A model generated the notes under the pieces. The model ran no database searches. It had not been told where the DNA came from and saw only the letters and a program-made list of their open reading frames with translations. A stretch of 6,281 nucleotides of DNA from Hyphomicrobiales bacterium (GTDB taxonomy: Bacteria > Pseudomonadota > Alphaproteobacteria > Rhizobiales > Xanthobacteraceae), in assembly GCA_017304505.1 (NCBI GenBank), contig JAFKKQ010000011.1, forward strand, positions 1 to 6,281. The letters run 5' to 3'. The position numbers were made by a program, and so were the translations under genes. The first letter of the stretch is position 1, and each line of letters starts with the position of its first letter. Below, piece by piece: positions 1 to 5,290 of the stretch.

Positions 1-831
1 ATCCTCGCCTGCCGCGCGGCGCAGGCGGCCGGCATCCCCTATACATTGTCCACCATGTCGATCAACTCGATCGAGGATGTCGCGAGTGCGGTCGACAAGC
101 CGTTCTGGTTTCAGCTTTACGTCATGCGCGACCGCGGTTTCATCCGCGAATTGATCCAGCGCGCCGCGGCAGCCAAATGCAGCGCGCTGATGCTGACGGT
201 CGACCTGCAGGTGCTCGGCCAGCGCCATTGCGACGTGCGCAATGGGCTGACCGTTCCGCCGGAAATCAAAATCAGGAATCTCATCGACATCGCCACCAAA
301 CCGGCGTGGGCGCTCTCCATTCTCAGGAGCAAGCGCAAGACCTTCGGCAACCTCGCCGGTCATGTGAAAGGCATGGAGAACATCAACTCGCTGGCGCAGT
401 GGACCGCAAGCCAGTTCGACCCGACGCTGTCCTGGAAGGACGTCGAATGGGTCAAGAGTCTGTGGCCCGGCAAGCTGATCCTCAAGGGCATCCTCGACGT
501 GGACGACGCCAAGATCGCGGTGACGACGGGAGCCGACGCCATCAGCGTCGTGGTCGATGCGGTCGGCTCGGAGATCGACGTGATGTTCGACAGCGGCATC
601 CGGACCGGCGCCGACATCGTGCGGGCGCTGGCGCTCGGCGCGCGCTCGTGCATCGTCGGGCGTTCGTACATATATGGCTTGGGCGCGGGCGGGCAGGCGG
701 GCGTCGCGCGCGCCATCGAGATCCTCCGCAGCGAGCTCGATGTCACGATGGCACTGTGCGGCGTCAAGAGCATCGCCGGCATCGACCGCAGCATTCTCGC
801 CGAAACCGAAGCGCAACGGAGGCCGCAGTGA
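1..831 (+). CDS. FMN-dependent alpha-hydroxy-acid oxidase/dehydrogenase (LldD/glycolate oxidase family), 5' end outside the window, catalytic segment missing
   Basis: The reading frame is open from base 1 and stops at 829-831, giving 276 residues; roughly the first 90-100 residues of a family member of about 380 lie outside the window. The family oxidises L-2-hydroxy acids such as L-lactate or glycolate to 2-oxo acids using FMN. Numbering from the first codon in the window, visible motifs are FQLY (Q38, Y40, matching Tyr129 of spinach glycolate oxidase), LTVD (T66, D68, matching Asp157), LKGIL (K162, matching Lys230), the phosphate-binding DSGIR (D197-R201) and GRSYIYGL (G220, R221). DSG in place of DGG is normal for LldD types. 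The segment that should follow ADAISV (to V183), with the SNHGGRQLD signature and catalytic His254 and Arg257, is absent, and ISV runs straight into VVDAVG. Lys230 to Asp285 is 55 residues in glycolate oxidase but 35 here. Family membership is clear; activity is doubtful. The downstream DUF427 gene overlaps by 4 bp, so the two are probably co-translated. The substrate cannot be read from the sequence. Confidence 0.9.
   Translation: MLACRAAQAAGIPYTLSTMSINSIEDVASAVDKPFWFQLYVMRDRGFIRELIQRAAAAKCSALMLTVDLQVLGQRHCDVRNGLTVPPEIKIRNLIDIATKPAWALSILRSKRKTFGNLAGHVKGMENINSLAQWTASQFDPTLSWKDVEWVKSLWPGKLILKGILDVDDAKIAVTTGADAISVVVDAVGSEIDVMFDSGIRTGADIVRALALGARSCIVGRSYIYGLGAGGQAGVARAIEILRSELDVTMALCGVKSIAGIDRSILAETEAQRRPQ
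818..822 (+). promoter_or_regulatory. Shine-Dalgarno GGAGG that fixes the GTG start of the DUF427 gene
   Basis: GGAGG lies five bases upstream of GTG at 828-830, inside the last codons of the oxidase gene. The DUF427 frame stays open far upstream without a stop, so this site, together with where the recognisable domain begins, decides the start. Confidence 0.75.
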
Positions 832-1193
832 AAATTCCCGGACCCGACCACCCGATCGCCATCAAGCCGGCAGCCGGGCGCGTGCGCGTGACCTTCAACG
901 GCAAGGTGGTGGCCGACACCCGGCGCGCTCTGGTTCTGCAGGAGGCGGCCTACAAGCCGGTGTTCTACATCCCGCGCGAGGACGCGCAGATGGCCGCGTT
1001 CGAACGCACGGCGCACGCGACCATGTGCCCTTATAAAGGCGACGCTTCCTATTACAGCATCAAGGTCGGCGACCGCGTGGCGGAAAACGCCATCTGGAGT
1101 TACGAGGCGCCGTATCCCGCGGTTGCGGAGATCGCGGACCATCTCGCGTTCTACCCCGATCGCGTCGACGCCATCGAGGCCACGCCGGCGTGA
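828..1193 (+). CDS. DUF427 domain protein (NTP_transf_9 family), GTG start
   Basis: A 121-residue protein starting at GTG (828-830), whose GTGA overlaps the oxidase stop codon by four bases. GGAGG five bases upstream supports the start. The sequence is a single DUF427 domain: CPYKGDASYYSI in the middle and WSYEAPYPAVAEIADHLAFY followed by PDRVDAI near the end are the usual conserved blocks. Length is typical for one domain. There is no signal peptide or membrane segment, so it should be cytoplasmic. The biochemical role of DUF427 is not established as far as I know, and the NTP_transf_9 name is a fold label and not proof of nucleotidyl transfer. The tight overlap suggests co-expression with the hydroxyacid oxidase, perhaps in redox or metabolite handling; that is inference. 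It ends 12 bp from the end of a convergent minus-strand gene. Confidence 0.88.
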   Translation: MKIPGPDHPIAIKPAAGRVRVTFNGKVVADTRRALVLQEAAYKPVFYIPREDAQMAAFERTAHATMCPYKGDASYYSIKVGDRVAENAIWSYEAPYPAVAEIADHLAFYPDRVDAIEATPA

Positions 1194-1199
1194 GCGCCG
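1181..1199. terminator. Overlapping GC-rich dyads at the convergent gene ends (possible weak terminator)
   Basis: CACGCCGGCGTG at 1181-1192 is a perfect 12-bp palindrome ending in the DUF427 stop codon. Overlapping it, CGGCG-TGAG-CGCCG at 1186-1199 can form a 5-bp stem with a four-base loop. The site sits at the 12-bp gap between convergent stops, where a terminator would be expected. There is no T-tract on either strand, so intrinsic termination is doubtful, and GC-rich coding ends produce such dyads by chance. Confidence 0.25.
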
Positions 1200-1205
1200 C
1201 TGCCG

Positions 1206-1817
1206 TTATTGCGGGATCGCGCCGTCGCGGCCGACGTTGATGCGGTTCGCCTCGAACGTCCCATCCGGCTTCTTCGTCGCGGTCGTGACGGTGAAATGCG
1301 CGCCGGGCTCGAGATCGGCTTGGCTTCCGGTCTCGTAACGGACAATCGGCGTACCCGGCGGCACGACAATGCGTTGCTCGCCGCCCTTGTACTTCACGGT
1401 CATCGTCGAGCCGTCCACACCCGCGACCGTCGCGCCGGAAATCGTTCCGTTGGTCATCGTGCTGTTGGGCAAACGATACGGCCGATGGCCTTCGCCCGTG
1501 CCCCGCATTGCTTCGGGAAAGATGTGAACTTCGAGCGCCTTCTGGGTGCCGTCCGGCTGCGGGATCGCGGCGCTGCCCAGGAAGGTGTCTTCCTTGATGT
1601 CAGCCATCGACGCCTTGACCACGGCAACGATCCGCGCTCCCCCGACGAGCGTTAGCTTGGTCTCGACATTGCCCGCGAGCTTCGCCGTCAACGTCGAGCC
1701 TTCAACCTTCTCGATGACGCCGCGCACTCGCATCGTCTGCGCCGGCTGCGCGAACGCAACTGCGTAAGCCGCAGCGCACGACGCGGCAGCCAAAGCACCG
1801 GCAAGAATAAATTTCAT
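1206..1817 (-). CDS. Exported protein of unknown function, DUF5666-like, downstream paralogue of a tandem pair
   Basis: A 203-residue protein with ATG at 1817-1815 and an AAGG-type weak ribosome site about nine bases upstream. Residues 1-23 look like a Sec signal peptide (MKF, hydrophobic Ala/Leu stretch, likely cleavage after AFA). Cys14 is preceded by AAS and is not a good lipobox. The mature part is beta-rich and seems to hold two related units of about 75-85 residues, each with a VDG- or VEG-type turn (IEKVEG; VAGVDG), a Lys-Gly or acidic turn, and a PDGT motif (PQPDGTQKA; KKPDGTFEA). The first ends in VHIFPEAMRGTGEG, the second holds VVPPGTPIV. This resembles DUF5666-type OB-like domains, recognised by eye only. 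It is a clear paralogue of the gene 73 bp upstream, sharing the PQPDGTQKA, VHIF, STMTN and VPPGTPIV blocks. Location is probably periplasmic. I do not know a function and see no catalytic motif. Confidence 0.85.
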   Translation of the reverse strand: MKFILAGALAAASCAAAYAVAFAQPAQTMRVRGVIEKVEGSTLTAKLAGNVETKLTLVGGARIVAVVKASMADIKEDTFLGSAAIPQPDGTQKALEVHIFPEAMRGTGEGHRPYRLPNSTMTNGTISGATVAGVDGSTMTVKYKGGEQRIVVPPGTPIVRYETGSQADLEPGAHFTVTTATKKPDGTFEANRINVGRDGAIPQ

Positions 1818-1844
1818 CGATCACCGCCTTACGCTTGGTCGTCC

Positions 1845-1862
1845 TTGGCCACCTCCGGCCAA
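1845..1862. other. Inverted repeat between the two paralogous exported-protein genes
   Basis: TTGGCC-acctcc-GGCCAA is a perfect 6-bp inverted repeat with a six-base loop. In the minus-strand transcript the loop reads GGAGGU, a strong anti-16S sequence, but it lies 33 bases before the start at 1817 with no start codon at proper spacing. It could affect mRNA stability or relative expression of the pair, or be chance. Confidence 0.3.
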
Positions 1863-1890
1863 ATGAAGAACGACGCGCCACTGGAGCGGA

Positions 1891-2535
1891 TCACATCGGC
1901 GGGGCGATGCCGCGGCCGATGTTCATCGACGGCGCCGTCAGCGACCCATCGGGCTGCTTCTGCGCCCCCATGATGATGATCTGCGCGCCGGGCTTGACCT
2001 CGTCCTTGTTCGCCGGCGCGTAGGTTACGATCGGCGTGCCGGGCGGAACGACAACCTTCTTTTCGCCTCCCTTATATTTGAGCGTCATGACTTGCCCGTC
2101 GACGCTCGACACCGTCGTCTCGACCGCGGCATTGGTCATAGTGCTGCCGGGGGCCTTGTCCCACGGACGGAAGCCCTCGCCGACGCCGCGCATCGACTCG
2201 AGAAAGATATGGACCGAAACGGCCTTCTGCGTGCCGTCCGGCTGCGGCATCGCGGCGACGCCGATGTATGAATTCGGCTTGATGTCGGCGAGCGAAGCCG
2301 GCACGAAAGCCATCAGCCGCGCATTGTCGGCGAGCTTGACGTTCAGGGTCGCGCCGTCGCGCGACTTGATGGTGAGATTGTTGCCATCGACCTTTTCGAT
2401 CTGGCCGCGGATGCGCACCGGCGGCGACGGCTGCGCCCAGGCGGCCGAGGTCGTCGCGATCAACGCGAAGGCGGCTCCCAATACCATCGCCCAGCCCAGG
2501 CCGACCGGAAGCGTGCGCCGTGTCATCGTCTGCAT
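1891..2535 (-). CDS. Exported protein of unknown function, DUF5666-like, upstream paralogue of a tandem pair
   Basis: A 214-residue protein. The ATG at 2535-2533 is preferred over an in-frame ATG five codons upstream (2550) because GGAGGA sits seven bases before it and overlaps that earlier ATG. Residues 1-34 form a signal peptide with RR near the start, a long hydrophobic core and likely cleavage after AWA. RR is not followed by a good Tat consensus, so Sec export is more likely. The mature protein appears to contain two repeats of one beta-rich unit: IEKVDGNNLTIKSRDGATL...MPQPDGTQKAVSVHIF and VSSVDGQVMTLKYKGGEKK...KQPDGSLTAPSMNI. Between them is the conserved ESMRGVGEGFRPW and STMTN block shared with the paralogue. 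The domain resembles DUF5666; no enzyme motif or metal site is obvious. It probably heads a two-gene unit with the downstream paralogue (73-bp gap), and may be separate from aroE, which ends 97 bp upstream. Function unknown. Confidence 0.85.
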   Translation of the reverse strand: MQTMTRRTLPVGLGWAMVLGAAFALIATTSAAWAQPSPPVRIRGQIEKVDGNNLTIKSRDGATLNVKLADNARLMAFVPASLADIKPNSYIGVAAMPQPDGTQKAVSVHIFLESMRGVGEGFRPWDKAPGSTMTNAAVETTVSSVDGQVMTLKYKGGEKKVVVPPGTPIVTYAPANKDEVKPGAQIIIMGAQKQPDGSLTAPSMNIGRGIAPPM

Positions 2536-2542
2536 CGCCGTA

Positions 2543-2548
2543 TCCTCC
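2543..2548 (-). promoter_or_regulatory. Shine-Dalgarno GGAGGA that fixes the start of the upstream exported protein
   Basis: On the minus strand GGAGGA lies seven bases upstream of ATG 2535-2533. It overlaps the alternative ATG at 2550-2548, which has no such site of its own, so the later start is preferred. Confidence 0.65.
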
Positions 2549-2563
2549 ATGAGGCTGATATCT

Positions 2564-2580
2564 GGCCGATCAATACGGCC
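2564..2580. promoter_or_regulatory. Short palindrome upstream of the exported-protein pair, candidate operator
   Basis: GGCCG-atcaata-CGGCC is a perfect 5-bp inverted repeat with a 7-bp spacer, ending 29 bp upstream of the start at 2535. It lies in the 97-bp gap after aroE, which is locally more AT-rich (AAAACAAAT at 2588-2596) than its surroundings, as a promoter would be. The gap also carries CCCGAG twice, at 2598-2603 and 2609-2614, 11 bp apart. No clear -35/-10 pair was recognised. A promoter here is inference. Confidence 0.25.
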
Positions 2581-2632
2581 GACCGTTAAAACAAATCCCC
2601 GAGATAAACCCGAGGTTCGGACGGTTATTCCG

Positions 2633-3469
2633 TTACCGGCCGAGATCGGCTTCCACCGCCGCCCGCAAGTCCGGGGTCACCTGCGGACGCACGCCGAACC
2701 ACAATTGGAAGCCCCGCACCGCCTGATGCAGCAGCATCCCGAGCCCGTCGGCCGTAAGGAGGTCCCGCGCGCGGGCCGCCGCCAACAGCGGCGTTTCCAG
2801 CGGCGCATAGACCAGATCGGCCACCACCGCGTGGGTGGGCAGCGGATCGAGATCGATGGGAAGCGGGGGCTGGCCGGTCATCCCGAGCGATGTGCAATTG
2901 ACCAGAAGTCCGGCCCGCGCCAGCACATGCGGCAGAGCGGCCCAATGAACCGGACGGATGGCTGCGCCAAAACGCGCGTGCAGCGCCTCGGATCGCTCGG
3001 GCGTGCGGTTGACCACATGGATTTGATTGATCCCGCGCTCGATCAGGCCGCAAATGACGGCCCGCGCCGACCCGCCGGCCCCCAGGACCACCGCTTCCGC
3101 CACGCGCAGCTCCCAGCCCGGCACCGCGGCGTCGAGATTGGCCGTGAAGCCCTCGACATCGGTGTTGGTCGAATAGAGATGCCCGTGGTCGTACCAGAGT
3201 GTGTTGGCGGCGCCGACCGCCTCCGCGCGATCGTCGGGTCGCGACAAGGCCAGCGCCTTCTCCTTGTGAGGGATCGTGACGTTGGCACCGACGTAACCGC
3301 GCTCGGACAAGCGCGAAATGAAATCGGCAAACGCCTCCGGCGCAACCTCCTCGCGCCGGTAGGCTGCGTCGAGACCGTGCTGCTCGATCCAATAGTTATG
3401 GATCAGCGGCGAGCGGGAATGTTTGATCGGCCAGCCGATCACGCATGCGGCTCGAACGGAACGGTCCAT
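2633..3469 (-). CDS. aroE: Shikimate dehydrogenase (NADP-type AroE)
   Basis: A 278-residue protein that reduces 3-dehydroshikimate to shikimate with NADPH, the fourth step of the chorismate pathway, in the cytoplasm. Motifs in order: substrate-binding SRSPLIHN (S18, S20), VTIPHKE with catalytic K69, GAANT (N89), STNTDVEGF with catalytic D104, the nucleotide loop GAGGSARA (130-137), NRT (154-156, the NADP-phosphate motif of AroE), NCTSLGM (191-197), DLVYAPLETPLL (Y221) and GLGMLLHQA (Q249). Length and motif set are complete. The open frame continues 59 codons upstream, but those residues are low-complexity Arg/Ser and overlap the SDR gene. The ATG at 3469-3467 sits just before the conserved GWPIKHSRSP, though its ribosome site is weak. 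The gene follows the SDR gene by 79 bp and probably shares its transcript. In many relatives aroE lies beside maf and coaE; here it does not, so this may be a second copy or one serving shikimate or quinate use. The family call is firm; the role of this copy is open. Confidence 0.95.
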   Translation of the reverse strand: MDRSVRAACVIGWPIKHSRSPLIHNYWIEQHGLDAAYRREEVAPEAFADFISRLSERGYVGANVTIPHKEKALALSRPDDRAEAVGAANTLWYDHGHLYSTNTDVEGFTANLDAAVPGWELRVAEAVVLGAGGSARAVICGLIERGINQIHVVNRTPERSEALHARFGAAIRPVHWAALPHVLARAGLLVNCTSLGMTGQPPLPIDLDPLPTHAVVADLVYAPLETPLLAAARARDLLTADGLGMLLHQAVRGFQLWFGVRPQVTPDLRAAVEADLGR

Positions 3470-3548
3470 ATCAACCACTTCAGACGACTTAGGGTTGGGT
3501 TTCGCGGCTCCGCTGCGGCCCGACGATAACGAGGGACAGCGCGAAGCC

Positions 3549-4289
3549 TCAGTAATAGCCCACCGTGGCGCCGCCATCGACCGCGATGGCCGTGCCCTGG
3601 ATATGCCGCGCCTTCTCCGAGCAGAGGAACAGCGCCAAAGCGGCAATATCCTCGGCCTTGGCGAGCCGGCGCAGCCCGTCCTTGGCCGTCGCTTCCTGCT
3701 TCAACTGCTCGACCGGCTTACCGGACGCCTTCGAGCGCATCTCGATGAGCTGATAGAAACGCTCCGTCTCGGTTGCGCCGGGATGGATGACGTTGACGTT
3801 GACGCCATCCTTCTTGCCTTGCTGCGACAGACCCTTCGAGAAATTGCCCATCGCGGCGTTGACCGAACCGCCGATGGTGAAATCGGCGCCGGGCGAGCGC
3901 GCGCCGCCGCCGCTGATGTTGATGACGTGCCCTTCCGCCGCCTTCAGCATCGGCCAGAACAACCGGCACATCCGCACGCAGGCAAAGAACTTCAGCGCGT
4001 AGCCGTCCATCCAGGCTTCATCCGGCAAATCGACGAAATTGCCGGCGCGCGTCGCACCGGCGGAATTCACCAGGATGCAACCGTCGAGCGTGCGCAGGTC
4101 GGCGGCGATCGCAAACGGCGCCGCGCCGGCCGCCGCGATGGTCTTGGCCGCAGCGGCAAGATTGGCTTCCGACGACGACACGATCGCCGTCTGCGCACCC
4201 TGCCCCGCAAACTCGGCGGCGATCTCGCGGCCGATGCCGCGGCTGCCGCCGGTGACGACCACAACCTTGCCCTGGAATTCACCCGGCAT
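3549..4289 (-). CDS. SDR-family oxidoreductase homologue lacking the usual catalytic Tyr/Lys and one Rossmann helix
   Basis: A 246-residue protein with ATG at 4289-4287 and a strong GGGGGAG site four bases upstream. It has the classical SDR cofactor loop TGGSRGIG (13-20), the NSAG motif (75-78), NISGGGARSPGADF (S126 at the catalytic Ser position), VIHPGATET (168-175), and the C-terminal HIQGTAIAVDGGAT. Two things are odd. At the YxxxK position it reads GGSVN (G140, N144), and the catalytic Asn position holds K100; I believe a divergent SDR subgroup with such GGxxN motifs exists, so this may be native. Separately, beta strand 3 (AIAADL) is joined to strand 4 (ILVNSAG) by only RTLDGC, six residues, where FabG-type enzymes have about 21. 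Roughly 15 residues, the connecting helix, are missing in frame at C71/I72 (bases about 4074-4079). Standard dehydrogenase activity is unlikely. It lies between the FAH-family gene and aroE on one strand, probably in an operon. Substrate unknown. Confidence 0.85.
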   Translation of the reverse strand: MPGEFQGKVVVVTGGSRGIGREIAAEFAGQGAQTAIVSSSEANLAAAAKTIAAAGAAPFAIAADLRTLDGCILVNSAGATRAGNFVDLPDEAWMDGYALKFFACVRMCRLFWPMLKAAEGHVINISGGGARSPGADFTIGGSVNAAMGNFSKGLSQQGKKDGVNVNVIHPGATETERFYQLIEMRSKASGKPVEQLKQEATAKDGLRRLAKAEDIAALALFLCSEKARHIQGTAIAVDGGATVGYY

Positions 4290-4348
4290 TTCGCTCCCCC
4301 TGCTTAAATTGCCATGCCCCGCGACCGCGAGGCGCTTATGACCGCGAG

Positions 4349-4395
4349 AATGTCATGACTATACGGGGTCGCCCGACATGGCGGGCGATGACATT
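4349..4395. repeat. Nested inverted repeat between the FAH and SDR genes (REP-like hairpin)
   Basis: The outer arms AATGTCAT (4349-4356) and ATGACATT (4388-4395) are an 8-bp perfect inverted repeat. Inside, TCGCCCG (4369-4375) and CGGGCGA (4382-4388) form a 7-bp perfect stem with a six-base loop. The two stems share base 4388, and the left side has a 12-base bulge, so they compete or stack. The layout of GTCAT/ATGAC arms around a GC-rich stem recalls intergenic repeats of alphaproteobacteria. It begins directly after the FAH stop codon in the minus-strand transcript. There is no T-run after the stem in that direction, so a role in mRNA processing or stability is likelier than intrinsic termination. 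Confidence 0.55.
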
Positions 4396-5265
4396 TTAGT
4401 GAGCTTCGTTCTCGTCCTGCACCACGTTCCGCAGCGTGCCGATCTCCGGCACGGTCATCTCGAACACATCGCCGGCCTTGAGCCATTTCCGCTCGCCGGC
4501 CTTCTGGTTGAGCTTGGTCGGCGTGCCGGTGGCGATGATGTCGCCCGGCTTGAGCGTCATGAAGGTCGAGACATAGGCCAGCAGATCGGCGAATCCCATG
4601 ATCATGTGGTCGGAGGTGTCGTCTTGCGTCACCTCGCCGTTGATGCGGCAGGTGATGTGCAGCGGCTTTTTCAGATCGACCCCGGTCGCGACCCACGGGC
4701 CGATGCTGCCGGTCGCGTCCCAGCTCTTGCCCTGGGTGACGTTGAAACGGCCGTGACGAATCCAGTCGCGGATGGTGCCCTCGTTGCACATCGTGATACC
4801 GGCAACATGGTCGAGCGCGCGCTCCTTGGGGATGCGCCGCCCAGTCTTGCCGATAACCAGTGCGATCTCGCCCTCGTATTCGAGCTGCTCGGATTCCACG
4901 GGCCTCAGGATCGGCTGATTGTGGCCGACCAGCGACGCCGGCGGCTTGAAGAACATGCTGGGGTATTTTGCCCCTTCATTCCCGCCCGAGCCGGCCACCT
5001 CGGCATCGCGGTTGGCGTAGTTGACGCCGATACACAGGATTTTCTCCGCGCCCGGCACCGGCGGCAGGAATTCAACCTCCGACAGCGGATAATCGGGGCG
5101 CACGCCCGCGGCGATCGACTTCGCCTCCTCCAGCGCATCCTCGCGCAGCACATCGAGCATCGATTGGTAGCGTGGTGAGAGCCGCAGGCGCAGGTCGACC
5201 AGGCCGTCGCCGGAACGGACACCGAAACTGGTGCGGCCGCGAATGTGATAACTGGCAAGATGCAT
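4396..5265 (-). CDS. Fumarylacetoacetate hydrolase (FAH) family protein
   Basis: A 289-residue protein. ATG 5265-5263 is chosen because GGGAG lies five bases upstream and the FAH N-terminal region starts there (MHLASYHIRGRTSFGV); a 31-codon open extension has no good ribosome site. The family includes acylpyruvases, 2-keto-4-pentenoate and homoprotocatechuate-pathway hydratases or decarboxylases, and oxaloacetate decarboxylases, all Mg2+-dependent cytoplasmic enzymes acting on 2-oxo acids. Motifs in order: ILCIGVNYANRDAE (76-89), YPSMFFKPPASLVGHNQPI (101-119), LEYEGEIALVIG with metal ligands E131 and E133, CNEGTIRDW with E162 at the third metal ligand (usually Asp), GKSWDATGSIGPW (179-191), and TLKPGDIIATGTP (237-249). 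Length is normal and nothing is missing. It is the first gene of a minus-strand run with the SDR and aroE genes and is divergent from a D-2-hydroxyacid dehydrogenase, which fits catabolism of an organic or aromatic acid. The exact substrate cannot be told. Confidence 0.92.
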   Translation of the reverse strand: MHLASYHIRGRTSFGVRSGDGLVDLRLRLSPRYQSMLDVLREDALEEAKSIAAGVRPDYPLSEVEFLPPVPGAEKILCIGVNYANRDAEVAGSGGNEGAKYPSMFFKPPASLVGHNQPILRPVESEQLEYEGEIALVIGKTGRRIPKERALDHVAGITMCNEGTIRDWIRHGRFNVTQGKSWDATGSIGPWVATGVDLKKPLHITCRINGEVTQDDTSDHMIMGFADLLAYVSTFMTLKPGDIIATGTPTKLNQKAGERKWLKAGDVFEMTVPEIGTLRNVVQDENEAH

Positions 5266-5270
5266 GGAAA

Positions 5271-5275
5271 CTCCC
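5271..5275 (-). promoter_or_regulatory. Shine-Dalgarno GGGAG that fixes the FAH gene start
   Basis: On the minus strand GGGAG lies five bases upstream of ATG 5265-5263. It argues for the 289-residue protein over a 320-residue version beginning at 5358. Confidence 0.7.
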
Positions 5276-5290
5276 ACTGGACGTGCGGGT

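Noticed and set aside
360..1142. A 260-codon minus-strand open frame opposite the oxidase and DUF427 genes
   Set aside because: The plus strand carries two recognisable proteins here; the antisense frame has no motifs and no ribosome site.
1206..1817. Lipoprotein reading of the downstream exported protein (Cys14)
   Set aside because: The bases of a lipobox are missing: the residues before the Cys are AAS without Leu at -3, and a good signal peptidase I site (AFA) follows.
2596..2632. Possible EcfG-type (GGAAC-N16/17-CGTT) promoter upstream of the exported-protein pair
   Set aside because: Only GGAAT-N16-GGTT can be found on the minus strand, with mismatches in both boxes, so it is not good enough to call.
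2604..2632. Terminator after aroE (CCGA-ACC-TCGG hairpin on the minus strand)
   Set aside because: The stem is only 4 bp and is not directly followed by a T-run.
2036..3529. A 497-codon open frame on the plus strand
   Set aside because: It runs antisense through the end of an exported-protein gene and all of aroE, whose motifs are unmistakable on the minus strand. The translation is Arg/Pro-rich with no family features, a usual GC-rich antisense artefact.
3470..3646. 59-codon N-terminal extension of AroE
   Set aside because: Residues are low-complexity and overlap the SDR coding region; AroE similarity begins right after the ATG at 3469.
3423..4307. A 294-codon plus-strand open frame opposite the SDR gene
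   Set aside because: Antisense to a clear SDR protein; composition is typical of a GC-rich shadow frame.
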